A program made the position numbers and the translations under genes. Under the pieces are notes generated by a model. That model saw nothing but the letters and a program-made list of their open reading frames with translations. It was not told the DNA's origin and ran no database searches. A stretch of DNA of 40,429 nucleotides from a virus. The DNA lies in IMG/VR virus record IMGVR_UViG_3300010885_047290, positions 1 through 40,429 of that record, one strand, 5' to 3'. Positions 12,756 through 22,120 of this stretch are shown here, in pieces. How positions within the stretch are numbered: the stretch's first letter is position 1; the number at the start of each line of letters is the position of its first letter.

Positions 12756-13727
12756 TCATGCGGGCTGAGATGCGAAAAGCGGCATCTCCTCTTGGTCCCG
12801 ACGTTCGCCAGCGGCGTCGATGTTTTTGACGGCCTGCCGGTAGTAGGAGGGCTTGAGTTCCGCGCCGACTCCTTTCCGTCCCATCACGACAGCCTGATAA
12901 ACCTCGGAGCCGACGCCCATGAAAGGGGTGAACACAATCTCGCCGGGGTTGCTGCGGAGTTCGATACATCGGGCGATCACGTCAAGCTGGAGAGGGTGAA
13001 CATGTTTCTCGTCCTCGGCATCCCGCGCCGCCTCGTAGGGCAAGACGTTGGAGATGTCGATGTCATGCCAGGACGAGGACGCATAGCGCCGCCAACACCA
13101 GTGGGAGAACCGGTTGAGTTTCTGGTCGCCCTCCATCCCGCGCAGGTGGTGAAGATCATGCGGGGGTTGATCGGTACCGTAGTATTTGAGCAACCCTCGC
13201 TCGTGAACGACTGGCACTTGATTTTTGCCGTCACGGCGGAACATCAAAAGGTAATCCGCCCCGGCGACATCGCACAAGGATGAATCAACGCAGACCGTCT
13301 TGTGAGCCAAGCCCTTGGCCATCGTGCGGTTTCGCACCGCAAGCGGCTCCTTCCAGATATGATGGCGGGCCACGTATTGGAACCCGTGCTTTTGATGGAG
13401 CCGGATAATGTCACCTGGGAAGTCCGTTAAGAAATTCCCTAGGTTGCACGAATCCGGGACATCCATCGCGTGAACTCCCGTGCAGCGACCCGGCTTGGTG
13501 ATCCTGGCAATTTGCTCAACCACGTATTCGTAGTGTTCGAAGAATTCCTTGTAGTTGCGTGAGTTGGAAAGGTCGCGGAGATCATTCGAATACGTGTAAA
13601 GGGCGCAGAATGGAGGGGAATACACCGAGAGGTCTAGCGACGCTTTCGGCATGTCAGACATGACCTCGATGCAATCTCCATTGTAGAGGGCGAAGCGGTC
13701 GGTGATATGTTGGTCGATTACAGCCAT
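12756..13727 (-). CDS. DNA methyltransferase (N4-cytosine or N6-adenine, beta order)
   Basis: A 323-residue protein. The catalytic motif IV SPPF is at 37-40, just after NGDCIEVM. The SAM-binding motif (VFTPFMGVGSE, about 273-283) comes at the C-terminal end, giving the beta-class order. SPPF rather than DPPY favours N4-cytosine but does not prove it. A middle region with HHIWKEPLAVRNRTMAKGL fits site-specific phage methyltransferases. No partner restriction endonuclease is present, so it probably protects phage DNA. It starts inside the last codons of the helicase gene, so the two proteins are made together. Confidence 0.88.
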   Translation of the reverse strand: MAVIDQHITDRFALYNGDCIEVMSDMPKASLDLSVYSPPFCALYTYSNDLRDLSNSRNYKEFFEHYEYVVEQIARITKPGRCTGVHAMDVPDSCNLGNFLTDFPGDIIRLHQKHGFQYVARHHIWKEPLAVRNRTMAKGLAHKTVCVDSSLCDVAGADYLLMFRRDGKNQVPVVHERGLLKYYGTDQPPHDLHHLRGMEGDQKLNRFSHWCWRRYASSSWHDIDISNVLPYEAARDAEDEKHVHPLQLDVIARCIELRSNPGEIVFTPFMGVGSEVYQAVVMGRKGVGAELKPSYYRQAVKNIDAAGERRDQEEMPLFASQPA

Positions 13728-15091
13728 GATGGAATTGCGGTGGTGGTTGTGTGTTGGGTGGATTTAGTGACAGAGTTCGCCTCGCCCATGAGTGAAACGA
13801 GGTTGGCGAAAAGGATCTCGGCGTTATCCGCCTTGCGCATGAGGTTGGCGAGAACGCCGCGTTCTCCTTCGCTCGCGATAATGTCCACCGTCACGGGATT
13901 CTTTTGGCCGAATCGCCACGATCGCCGAATGGCTTGGTGGAACTGCTCGAAGGAGTGCGACGGGAAAAAGGTTTGATGGGCGCAGTGCTGCCAGTTGAGG
14001 CCGAACCCGGCAATTTCTGGCTTCGTGACCAGCACGCGAATCTGACCGTGAGCGAATGCCATAAAGGACTCCTCTTTGGATTCCATGCTATCGCTCCCGG
14101 ATACTTCGACCGCGCCAGGGATGGCGGCTTTGAGCGCAGCACTTTCATCATTGAGATAGCACCACGCCACCGCAGATTCGTTGTGAGCGTTGATCAGTCG
14201 GGAAGCGGACTCGCACCGTTGCTCCAGCGTCCGGCGGCGCTCCTGGCGTTGCTCGCTCAATCCCACGGCGGGCATGGTGAATAACATCCCGGGAAGCGGC
14301 GAATCATTTCGCACTACGGTTTCCCGAGTGATGAGCGGAGGCAGGGCGAACGCATCGTCCGAGAATCCAATATCAGACGGCTTGCGCGCGGCCCGCGCCC
14401 ATGAGCAGACCCACGTGAAAAAGTGATCTTCGGCATGGCCCCGGAAGCGCCAGACACCGGAACGGAATTCATCCTTGCGGCTGTTGGTCTTGCGATCGGC
14501 GTCTTTTTTGAAAAACGTCCCCAGCATGTCGTTGAATCCCATGTAGCCAAGGGCTTCGCTGGATGTTCCAAGCTCGATCAGGTCATTCGGTGAAGGCGTC
14601 GCCGTGCAAAGGAGTCGGTAAGACATCTTGCGCATGAAGTCCGTCACCAGCGCCCGTGTCACGCCGTCGCAGTTTTTGAGGATAGACGATTCATCGGCAA
14701 CGCACCCGACAAAATCGGCGGCGTTGAAATAGTGGAGGCGTTGGTAGTTGGTCACGAGAATCTTTGCCCCAGCCGGGCACGTCCCATCGTTGGACCGGTG
14801 AGCGTCAATCCCAAACTTTGCCGCCTCTTCAACCATCTGAGAAGCGACGGCCAGCGGAGTCAGGACCAACACCCGGCCATTTGTCTTGCGGACTACGTTG
14901 GCGGCGAATGTCATTTGCATCGCCGACTTACCAAGCCCGCAGTCGGCGAAGATCGCGGCCCGTCCCTTTCGCACCGCCCACCGGACAAGCGATTGCTGAA
15001 AGTCGAAAAGCTTCGACGGCATAAACAGGGGTTCAAAACCGGCGTCGTCGTAGACGTGGCGCTTTTGCTCAAGTAGTCGGGCGTAGCTCAT
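13718..15091 (-). CDS. SF2 (SNF2/DEAD-type) helicase
   Basis: A 457-residue protein. Q-like motif region FDFQQSLVRWAVRKGRAAIF, Walker A ADCGLGKS (49-56), motif II ADES (132-135), motif III TATPSPND (163-170), and motif VI QAIRRSWRFGQKN (about 398-410). The family moves along or remodels duplex DNA with ATP. Its position between the Sak4-like ATPase and the methyltransferase suggests a role in replication or recombination. Such helicases often sit next to DNA methyltransferases in phages. The start ATG 15091 has no Shine-Dalgarno sequence; a 62-bp gap upstream holds nothing notable. Confidence 0.88.
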   Translation of the reverse strand: MSYARLLEQKRHVYDDAGFEPLFMPSKLFDFQQSLVRWAVRKGRAAIFADCGLGKSAMQMTFAANVVRKTNGRVLVLTPLAVASQMVEEAAKFGIDAHRSNDGTCPAGAKILVTNYQRLHYFNAADFVGCVADESSILKNCDGVTRALVTDFMRKMSYRLLCTATPSPNDLIELGTSSEALGYMGFNDMLGTFFKKDADRKTNSRKDEFRSGVWRFRGHAEDHFFTWVCSWARAARKPSDIGFSDDAFALPPLITRETVVRNDSPLPGMLFTMPAVGLSEQRQERRRTLEQRCESASRLINAHNESAVAWCYLNDESAALKAAIPGAVEVSGSDSMESKEESFMAFAHGQIRVLVTKPEIAGFGLNWQHCAHQTFFPSHSFEQFHQAIRRSWRFGQKNPVTVDIIASEGERGVLANLMRKADNAEILFANLVSLMGEANSVTKSTQHTTTTAIPSWL

Positions 15092-15153
15092 GGCAGGTAT
15101 CAGACAGGAAAAGTTTGGTGTTTCGGACCCTATACAGGGCAGTAGGTTACGCT

Positions 15154-16146
15154 TCAGATCAGAGGTTGGTCTTTTTCAATCAGGGAGAGGATTTTCCGTT
15201 GTCCGGCATCGGAGAGTAGCCAGTCGCACTGGGCGACCGACCACGTCAGCGTTTTTCCGAGGCGGGCGAATGCCTCGGAGAGTTCGTCGTCCTCGAGGTA
15301 TTCGCGACTCATCCAGTCGCGGACCAGCCTGACCATGTCGGGCGATGCTGCGACCGGTGCCGCAACAGAGATCGGCCTGGCCTGGATTGGTGCAGGCCCC
15401 GGCCTGGTCGCCGCTACCGGACCGAGCCCGCCAGCGATGGCCGCGCCGATCTCGACCGTTACCGGAGCGCCCTGTGTGATATGCGGCCTGAATGGTTCCG
15501 GCACCCGAGTCCACGTGGCTTTGTGATCGGCTCCGAAAAAGACGTGCAATTCGAGCGCGAATTTGGTGTTTTTTTCACACACTTCACTGAGGACCGTCGT
15601 GGGCGGTTTTGCGCTGAAATCGGTCGTCAAAACCTGCCGAAACGTCAGGATGACGTGTGCAGGCAAACCCCCAATATGATTCAAAAACCTGCGATGCCGC
15701 AATTTCGGCATCGACCATTTCTGTTGGCTGACCCCCCTGTTGTCCCGACCTCGCTTGACCGCCTCGGCCTCCAGCCGCTCGAGCTCCAGCTCAGCCATCT
15801 CCAGCAGCCCGCCCTCGCCGTCATGCTCAAGCGAAGCGCTGTCAAAAATGATGGCCTGCCAACCGTCCGCGATCGCAGCGTCAAAGGCCCCCGAGCAACT
15901 CTCAGGAGAATAGGGAGGCGGCATTTGCAGGTGCCGGAATCCGCCGATTTTCGGATCGTCCGCGTAGATAAGGGATCGTTTTCCTTCGGTATCGATAACG
16001 CCGATCCGACCGCCCGGACCAACCAGTCCTCGGGCGAAAAGCAGTGCGCTGTAGGTTTTGCCGGAGCCGCTTGGTCCAATGAATGCCGCCGTTACGGGCG
16101 CGTTTAGCCGGACTGCGTCCGCAATGATAAATGGTGTCGTAGTCAT
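15154..16146 (-). CDS. Sak4-like RecA-fold ATPase (single-strand annealing/recombination)
   Basis: A 330-residue protein. Walker A GPSGSGKT (24-31), Walker B AIIFDSASLEHDGEG (about 97-111), and a RHRRFLNHIGGLPAHVILTF stretch match AAA_24/Sak4 phage ATPases. The C-terminal 100 residues (Pro-rich linker, then VRDWMSREYLEDDELSEAFA) are an added helical domain. Sak4 proteins pair with exonuclease and SSB in phage recombination. The neighbour upstream is a RecE-like nuclease joined by ATGA, and an SSB-like protein is encoded at 7027-7314. Confidence 0.8.
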   Translation of the reverse strand: MTTTPFIIADAVRLNAPVTAAFIGPSGSGKTYSALLFARGLVGPGGRIGVIDTEGKRSLIYADDPKIGGFRHLQMPPPYSPESCSGAFDAAIADGWQAIIFDSASLEHDGEGGLLEMAELELERLEAEAVKRGRDNRGVSQQKWSMPKLRHRRFLNHIGGLPAHVILTFRQVLTTDFSAKPPTTVLSEVCEKNTKFALELHVFFGADHKATWTRVPEPFRPHITQGAPVTVEIGAAIAGGLGPVAATRPGPAPIQARPISVAAPVAASPDMVRLVRDWMSREYLEDDELSEAFARLGKTLTWSVAQCDWLLSDAGQRKILSLIEKDQPLI

Positions 16147-17207
16147 AGGTATTTCAAAGACGTTTGCTCGAATTCAACGGGCTCAATCTGCCAGCCCGTT
16201 AGCCAGGGCGTCTGGGTACCGTGGGAGTGCATGTAGCGGTTGTAGGTCTCGGCTGCCGAAAGAACCGAACACCATGCGATTTGGCCCATGTCAGTGTAGC
16301 TGCCGCCCTGGTCGCTGATCCAGACAGAGCGGAGAATGAACTCCGAAGGTCCGTCATTCCGATGATACAGGACGACGAACTCAGGATGATTCTGCGGGAG
16401 CAGATGACTCGGAGCATTTTTGACGGCCCGGATGATTTCCTCTTCCGCCAGAGTCGCGTGCCAGATATCGAGCGGAGCCTGGGCAATCGCCCGAATCTGA
16501 AACAGGGCGTCAATATCGTGGCGCTCCTGGCTGAATACCTGGCTGGTCCGCTGCCCTAGCGAGCATTTCCGCCCTTGGTGCGAAAAATCCTTCAGTTCAA
16601 CGATGCGAGCGTGCCCGGTATGGCTGATGCCCATCCAGTCGATCCGTGCCTTGCAAAGGCAGCCGAGAGCCCTGTCCTCCCAAACAACGGAGACTTCGGG
16701 GAGCCCCTCGCCGATACGTTCGGAGACGCCACGAAATGCAATCTCCGATTCCAAGATCGCACGATACTCACCTCCCGGGAGGAGCGTTTTCCCATCCGCC
16801 CTGGATGATTCAGCGATCCGGTCCCAGATTTGAGCATTCGGATCGACGGCCAGAACGGCCTCGATGAGGGCCGCTTTCCCTCCGGCAGTCGGAGGCTTTA
16901 GCCCCCGCCTTTTGAGCCACTCGCGGAGATCCTCAACGGTGCGCAACGCGCTAGGAAACTCCTCGGGCGCAGGGGCTGCCGCGAACCGTTGGGCGAATCG
17001 CTCCGGGCCCTCAAGAAGCATCGCATGCCGGGCCCTGCCGAGTCGCATATATCGAGTCTCTCCAGGCCTCTCGGCGTCGTGATTCCAGGGCGCGCTCGCC
17101 CAGTATTCCATTGGCGAAACGAGCAGCTTCTTGATGCCCGATTTGCTTAATGCAGGGATGGCGTGATGTTCGTCTTCGCTCAAAAATGGGTAATAGCCTG
17201 GCTTCAT
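16143..17207 (-). CDS. RecE/exonuclease VIII-like PD-(D/E)XK nuclease
   Basis: A 354-residue protein. Start MKPGYYPFLSEDEHHAIPAL, then SKSGIKKLLVSPMEYWASAP, the opening typical of DUF3799/RecE C-terminal nucleases. The active-site set is CKARIDWM (Asp) followed by RIVELKD (E-x-K), as in PD-(D/E)XK enzymes. It degrades 5' ends of duplex DNA to expose single strands for annealing. It is coupled by ATGA to the endolysin upstream and the Sak4-like gene downstream, so late and recombination genes share transcription here. Residues 90-140 include a SAP-like helix pair (VEDLREWLKRRGLKPPT), which may bind DNA. Confidence 0.82.
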   Translation of the reverse strand: MKPGYYPFLSEDEHHAIPALSKSGIKKLLVSPMEYWASAPWNHDAERPGETRYMRLGRARHAMLLEGPERFAQRFAAAPAPEEFPSALRTVEDLREWLKRRGLKPPTAGGKAALIEAVLAVDPNAQIWDRIAESSRADGKTLLPGGEYRAILESEIAFRGVSERIGEGLPEVSVVWEDRALGCLCKARIDWMGISHTGHARIVELKDFSHQGRKCSLGQRTSQVFSQERHDIDALFQIRAIAQAPLDIWHATLAEEEIIRAVKNAPSHLLPQNHPEFVVLYHRNDGPSEFILRSVWISDQGGSYTDMGQIAWCSVLSAAETYNRYMHSHGTQTPWLTGWQIEPVEFEQTSLKYL

Positions 17208-17953
17208 GCGATCAGTTGGAGGAATTTTGCCTTCTCAATCCGCGACCCGGGACAGGTCTTGTCCGTCTTTGGATCTTCCCGATGAAAATTGACCGCCGAG
17301 GTGTCGAGATTTAGGGATCGCAACAACTCGGCCACGATTGATGCCGTCATTGTTAGCACCTGACGTCCGCGGCCACTCCATGGATCCTCCCGATCGTAAT
17401 CGCCGAGCATTTCAACGCCGATGTGAGTTTTGTTAAACGACCGCGCGTGAATTCCTGGTTTAGTCAAGGGCGAGAACGCCCAGGCCTGGTCCTCATCAAT
17501 GAAAAAATGCGGCCCAGAACTCCACCCCAAACCTCGATAATACGATCGAAAATTATGGATGTGGGTTTCGAGAAACCCGTTTGGCCGCTGAGCCAGAGAG
17601 GGAGCAGAAGTGTGATGGATCGTAATTCCGCGAATCCACCTCGGGTCGGCGGATCTGACGTAGGCATCGATACCGTCGGCCAACAGCGGCCTCCCGATGA
17701 CCGGAAACTCCGGCCCCGGGTAAAGGGGGATCAATGGCGTGGGAGGCGATTGCGCTTGCTCGCCCAGGAGGCCATCAATGATGCTAATCATGGCGTCGCG
17801 GGTTTCCTGATCGGCGACACGCTTGGTCGCCCACCACCGGAGTGTGTGGAGTTGGTCGTTGTTCGTCACGGCGGAAGGATTAACAAAAAAATCGAAACCG
17901 CGCAACAGGAATTCACGCCTGTTCAAAAAGATCGAATGATCGATGGCGACCAT
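17204..17953 (-). CDS. N-acetylmuramoyl-L-alanine amidase, endolysin
   Basis: A 249-residue protein. Residues 1-85 are of unknown role. The Amidase_2 domain follows: ITIHHTSAPS (zinc H113), GLGWSSGPHFFID, GVEMLGDYD, and NFHREDPKTDKTCPG (H224, K232, C234). These match T7 lysozyme zinc and catalytic positions. It cleaves the bond between muramic acid and the peptide stem. There is no signal peptide, so release should depend on a holin or on virion contact. It sits after the tail-tip genes and couples to the RecE-like gene, far from the holin candidates. Confidence 0.9.
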   Translation of the reverse strand: MVAIDHSIFLNRREFLLRGFDFFVNPSAVTNNDQLHTLRWWATKRVADQETRDAMISIIDGLLGEQAQSPPTPLIPLYPGPEFPVIGRPLLADGIDAYVRSADPRWIRGITIHHTSAPSLAQRPNGFLETHIHNFRSYYRGLGWSSGPHFFIDEDQAWAFSPLTKPGIHARSFNKTHIGVEMLGDYDREDPWSGRGRQVLTMTASIVAELLRSLNLDTSAVNFHREDPKTDKTCPGSRIEKAKFLQLIA

Positions 17954-17969
17954 TCGGTTTTCGCTAATA

Positions 17970-20393
17970 CTAACCGCGAATGATGGCTCGACCGACGTCA
18001 GGGAACTCCGAACCGGCGTCTCCGGGAATCGTCAAGCCCGCCAGAGCGACGAGGCCGCGAGCGTCCGAAACGCTGTTCTCGGTGTCAAAGCGGATCAATC
18101 GACCGCGCATCGCGAAATTCGCGCTGGCTGGCGCGGTTCCGGCGCTGGACGCCCCGTAGAGGATCCGATCAAGGGTCAATGTTTCGACGTTGCTGATCAA
18201 GCTCCGTTTGACCCGAACGCCGAATAGGTGGCGGCAGGAAACGGGCGTAACGATCAGTCGTTGCGTCAGTGCAGGCGTGCTGGACCAGACGACGTTCTGG
18301 AGGTTGAGTCCGGGAGTTCCTGGAGATGAATCCTGCGGAGCGGTCCCGGTTTCGACGACCACGACCCATTGGCAATTTGTGCTCGAGTTGATGACCGCTG
18401 CCTCAACCGCAAACTGGAGCGAAAACTCAGTCCGAAGCCTCAATTGCTGCTCATTGACAAAGATCGAAAAAAGCTCCCGCGTAAAGTCGCTCGGGTAGTA
18501 GCTCGAACCGTTGTCGAACCGTTCGACCCGATACCAAACGCGACCATCGGAAGCCGCGAACTCGTTGTTTTTAAGGGCGACGCCGCGCCGACCGAGACCG
18601 CCGGGAAGCGTCACCGTCGAGCCCGTTTGGTTTTGGAAAACGCGACCGGCATGGCTTGAGGAAGGAAGGGTCAGCGGCGACGGCAATGCCTCGACGGCCG
18701 CGTCATGGACCGCTGCCAAGAGCCCGCCGATTTTGGGCAGTTCGGTCTTTGGAAGAGCGACCAGATCGGCGATCGTCGAGACCTCGATTGACTGTTTGGT
18801 CGGGTAGACTTCGAAAATAGTCGGCAAAGTCCACTCGGAGGAATAACCAATGGCCTCTGGAGAAGCCAGAACGCCACTAGGAGCGAGGTCCTCTAGGTCG
18901 GAGATCCGCTCGCCTAGTCCGTCAAGAATGGTCTGTAGCGTCTCAATCTGGGCGATCGTGTGGTTGTGGGCCTGGAAGGCCGAAACCGGGCCAGCCGAGG
19001 TGATGAGGACCGCCACCGAATCCTCATCCGGCGGATCCACAAAATCGACACTGATGGAATTCGCCGAATCAATCGAAACCGTGAACCCGTCGGTCAGGAT
19101 CTCGCCGCCCGCCGCGTTTTCGCGCAGGGTGATATGCAGGGCCTCGGTGTCGAGTTCGTGATCGATGACGAAATTCTCGGTTTCGCCATCGCCGATCACT
19201 ACTTCGTAATGCTGGTTCCCGGTAATGACCTGATCGGCTGTGAATGGAATATAATCGACCGGGAGCGGAGGCCGCAGCCAGTCGATATTTTGCGCCGTCG
19301 CGAGCGAATCATCGATGATGTCCCTCTGAATGGAAACCGTTCCGCGATAGGTCCACACGCGAGGTTCTTCATCCGGTCCTTCGTAGCCGACTTCGACCTC
19401 GAGGGCGAGTCCTTCGACGAGCGGAGCGGCTCGGAGGATCCGGCCGACCTCCGCAGTCGCAAGGCTCATTTCGATGGTCAGGTCGCCAGGCGGCGCGCTG
19501 ACGACGTAAACGTCAAGCAGATCGTGATCGATCCCGCCCATCTCGCCCGCGAACTCAATATACGCCGAATCGGTGACTGGGTTGGTAACAAAAAATTCGC
19601 CGCCCTCGTCAGCCAGCGGAGCGATCGCTGCCGCGATTTCGTCAGGCCCGTCCTCGATGCTCAAAAGACCGGATTTGACCGAGGTTTCCGGGCGCTGCAA
19701 ATAGTAAGCGCCGCGAAAATTTGCAGGCACCGTCAGCGACTGAATCTCGTTATAAAGGACATCCGAATCCTCTCCGCCTTCCCGGATCGACGCGATTGCA
19801 GGCGGGTCGGGAGCAACTCGCGCCCAAATGTCCGCGAAAGCAACGGGCGATTGAGTCAATCGAACCTCCCAGTTCGCATCGTTGCCTCCTATTGAGTAGG
19901 CTCGAACCCAGGCTGACGGCTCAAGGGCGTTCGCCGCCGCTGACCATCGAACGGCTTCGGCATAGGGCGACCCGTTGCGAAAAAGGCGGATCACGTAGCT
20001 CTGATCGATTAGCTCAACGGTTGCCGAAGTTGGCGGCGTTGCGGTATCCCAATCCAGTCCCGCCGTCAGCATGTTATTGATCGTGGTCTGCATGGCGGCC
20101 GCCGTGGCATTAAAGGCCAGGCTGGCAGTATCGTTGGGATCGTTGGTATTTGCGGGCCTCAATCGGAGAGCGAACGAACCAGCAGTCGGGCGGGCATCAA
20201 CCCGTCCCAGCGACAACTTAACGGTATTAACGGTCGGATAGACCTCCAATTCCGACTCATCGACCCGCGCCACCAACCGGAGGGCCAACTTGACGGTGTC
20301 GCCCTCGGTCAGAGTCGGCCAGTCGAATGCAGTGCCGCCGATCGTTTCGGCGAGGCTTCCGTTAGTGAGATTTCCGTAGAGGAGGGCTTCCAT
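17970..20393 (-). CDS. Large tail-tip/baseplate or fiber protein
   Basis: An 807-residue protein, the largest in the genome. It is beta-rich throughout, with a helical stretch at about residues 508-535 (AHNHTIAQIETLQTILDGLG, then ERISDLEDLAP) that could trimerise. The C-terminal part (from TIFEVYPTK on) reads as a separate beta domain. The absence of Cys-rich or signal features and the place between tail-tip genes and the endolysin indicate a virion protein. No named family was recognised. The start follows a 43-residue gene by 20 nt and has no Shine-Dalgarno sequence. Confidence 0.65.
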   Translation of the reverse strand: MEALLYGNLTNGSLAETIGGTAFDWPTLTEGDTVKLALRLVARVDESELEVYPTVNTVKLSLGRVDARPTAGSFALRLRPANTNDPNDTASLAFNATAAAMQTTINNMLTAGLDWDTATPPTSATVELIDQSYVIRLFRNGSPYAEAVRWSAAANALEPSAWVRAYSIGGNDANWEVRLTQSPVAFADIWARVAPDPPAIASIREGGEDSDVLYNEIQSLTVPANFRGAYYLQRPETSVKSGLLSIEDGPDEIAAAIAPLADEGGEFFVTNPVTDSAYIEFAGEMGGIDHDLLDVYVVSAPPGDLTIEMSLATAEVGRILRAAPLVEGLALEVEVGYEGPDEEPRVWTYRGTVSIQRDIIDDSLATAQNIDWLRPPLPVDYIPFTADQVITGNQHYEVVIGDGETENFVIDHELDTEALHITLRENAAGGEILTDGFTVSIDSANSISVDFVDPPDEDSVAVLITSAGPVSAFQAHNHTIAQIETLQTILDGLGERISDLEDLAPSGVLASPEAIGYSSEWTLPTIFEVYPTKQSIEVSTIADLVALPKTELPKIGGLLAAVHDAAVEALPSPLTLPSSSHAGRVFQNQTGSTVTLPGGLGRRGVALKNNEFAASDGRVWYRVERFDNGSSYYPSDFTRELFSIFVNEQQLRLRTEFSLQFAVEAAVINSSTNCQWVVVVETGTAPQDSSPGTPGLNLQNVVWSSTPALTQRLIVTPVSCRHLFGVRVKRSLISNVETLTLDRILYGASSAGTAPASANFAMRGRLIRFDTENSVSDARGLVALAGLTIPGDAGSEFPDVGRAIIRG

Positions 20394-20413
20394 AGGGTCG
20401 GTTTTTCAGGGTG

Positions 20414-20545
20414 TCAACGGTCGGGTAAGCTGAACGGTAGGATAGCGTATGGAAAGGGCGGATTCAACGGCAGAGGCTTTTCGACTTTCGCCCGCTCATC
20501 CTTCCGCTTTTTCTCGAGTCTGGCAGCTTTGTCGAGTCCTGTCAT
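20414..20545 (-). CDS. Small basic protein, 43 residues, in the tail operon
   Basis: Reads MTGLDKAARLEKKRKDERAK, then VEKPLPLNPPFPYAILPFSLPDR. The N-terminal half is a charged helix and the rest is Pro-rich. The start overlaps the upstream stop as ATGA. It fills an otherwise empty gap between two tail genes. No family was recognised; it could be a minor tail or chaperone-like peptide. Confidence 0.55.
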   Translation of the reverse strand: MTGLDKAARLEKKRKDERAKVEKPLPLNPPFPYAILPFSLPDR

Positions 20546-21561
20546 ACCGACCAATACTTCGCCTCTGCTTTGTTGGCGTTCAAGAATTCTTGGAGTTGGT
20601 CATTGGTGTCGTTGATCCGAGCCGCCAGATTGTTGATCGAAACGTCAGCAACGCCGAGGCCCAGCCCTCGCGGTATTCCAAGGCCGTCGGATTCATCCAG
20701 CCTCGGAGCCACGTTGATGTCCCGAAAAAGATTCCAGAACAAATAATAACGAACATGGATTTGCCAGTCAGGCCCGGGCATCTCATCAGCTTCGTAGAGC
20801 GGCGGAGAAATAGCGTAAATGGTCGCCAGCGGAATACGATCGACGCCAGTATCTTGCGCTGCTCCTAAAAATGTTGCGATCGGATCATCCGGCGGTGGAA
20901 GCGTTGGTTTTCGTTCGGCCCGGATCGTCGGCCTTTCATCTCCAGCGGGCTCGTAAAATACGTCAAACTGGGCGGCTGTTTCGTCGATGCCCTGGCCGAA
21001 CGTCCATTGGGTCCTGGTCGCGATCCGCCGCTGGAAAATGACCAGTTCGGTCGCCCGCACAAACCGTTTTCTCCCGCTATCTTGCGCCGTTGCAGGGGGT
21101 GGAGCCTGATTGATGGGCAGGCTGGACGTTGGCGGAGGACTAGCTCCCAAGGCGATCAATGCGGGAGGAACCGGATCGTAACTGGGCTCTCCGGTCGTCG
21201 AAACGCCAGCGGCGCCGTCTGCTCCGATGGCTCTCCACAAATTGAGAGCCATCCTAGGCCCCTCGGTCAGATGCGCGTCCAAACGGAGAGATCTGGCGGA
21301 AATCGGAGTGTGGCCAAGCCTTTCAAGCGTTTCGGGGGGCGCAAATTCTCCAACAACGCTGACCGATGGATCCAGGCCGCCTACGAACCCGGGTTTGATT
21401 TTTGCGGTCCAGCACAACTGCGTGTTGTCGTAGGAACAGGCGGCCGTCCACGGGTGCTGCCATTCGCCCTGAGGGTATGCCAGCACGCCCATGATCTGCG
21501 ATCTCCTCAGGCGATCGATCATCGCATTCCAGGTGCGTGCCGGTATATCCTCAGACGGCAT
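20542..21561 (-). CDS. Tail-associated protein, 339 residues
   Basis: Starts MPSEDIPARTWNAMIDRLRR. A Pro-rich linker (SPPPTSSLPINQAPPPATA) at about 140-160 separates two parts. The second part is aromatic-rich (HVRYYLFWNLFRDINVAP) and ends with the helix NNLAARINDTNDQLQEFLNA, a possible coiled coil. The first 20 residues resemble the start of the 189-residue protein encoded just upstream (W-x-x-(L/M)-(L/I)-D-x-L-R-R). Function is unknown; position between tape measure and tail fiber genes indicates a tail-tip role. Confidence 0.55.
   Translation of the reverse strand: MPSEDIPARTWNAMIDRLRRSQIMGVLAYPQGEWQHPWTAACSYDNTQLCWTAKIKPGFVGGLDPSVSVVGEFAPPETLERLGHTPISARSLRLDAHLTEGPRMALNLWRAIGADGAAGVSTTGEPSYDPVPPALIALGASPPPTSSLPINQAPPPATAQDSGRKRFVRATELVIFQRRIATRTQWTFGQGIDETAAQFDVFYEPAGDERPTIRAERKPTLPPPDDPIATFLGAAQDTGVDRIPLATIYAISPPLYEADEMPGPDWQIHVRYYLFWNLFRDINVAPRLDESDGLGIPRGLGLGVADVSINNLAARINDTNDQLQEFLNANKAEAKYWSV
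21082..21100 (+). repeat. Dispersed repeat, variant copy
   Basis: TTGCGCCGTTGCAGGGGGT, differing from the copies at 26007 and 38765 only by one extra C. It lies within the 339-residue tail gene, in its Pro-rich linker. The minus-strand neighbourhood also shares AATCA with the 38765 copy. Confidence 0.55.
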
Positions 21562-22120
21562 AGAATAGGTGTCTTGATCCTCTGGTCTCCGTTTGAATAA
21601 CGTAATAGTGACCTAGGTTGTGGTATACGATCTGAAACGCGGTCGGAATGCCTTGGGTCCATTTCAGCACTGCGAGAGGTTGCAGCCCGATTTCATTTGC
21701 GGTCCTGGCAATCGTTTGAACATGAACAATTTCGGCGACGCCTTTGGTTTCGGGGTCGAGACCACCCATCGTCGTCCTCACCTGGAGCGCAACATAGGAG
21801 CGACCGTTTTTTCCAGGCCCACCATTGAGCTTTAATTGCGGCGGATGGTCCGCATCAATCGGATCGGATCCGATTGTTGGGACAATACCCTCGATTGTGC
21901 CCTTCGTGATCCGCGCTTCGGTCAGGGCTGCGGTAACCCGGAATGGATGATCGAATGCGGCCCTGACGGGCTCAACAGCGATGAATGTTCCATCGGGCGT
22001 CTGGGAGAGGCTGACGCCTGGTCCGGCAACGAGTTTGAACCGCCGGAGGAAATCGAGCAGCTTGTCCCAGGCGGGAGCGACTGGCTGACCAGGCCGGACT
22101 TTCAAATCATCGATCCTCAT
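21551..22120 (-). CDS. Tail-associated protein, 189 residues
   Basis: Starts MRIDDLKVRPGQPVAPAWDK and continues LLDFLRRFKLVAGPGVSLSQ, then turns beta-rich. It is coupled by ATGA to the gene upstream and overlaps the next gene by 11 bp. Similar short N-terminal helices (W-DKLLDFLRR here, WNAMIDRLRR in the next gene) suggest a shared attachment motif. No family was recognised. Confidence 0.55.
   Translation of the reverse strand: MRIDDLKVRPGQPVAPAWDKLLDFLRRFKLVAGPGVSLSQTPDGTFIAVEPVRAAFDHPFRVTAALTEARITKGTIEGIVPTIGSDPIDADHPPQLKLNGGPGKNGRSYVALQVRTTMGGLDPETKGVAEIVHVQTIARTANEIGLQPLAVLKWTQGIPTAFQIVYHNLGHYYVIQTETRGSRHLFYAV

Noticed and set aside
20405-20420. TTGACA boxes before several genes as promoter -35 sites
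   Set aside because: They lie only 12-20 nt from ATG, too near for a -35/-10/start arrangement, and several contain the TGA stop of the upstream gene.
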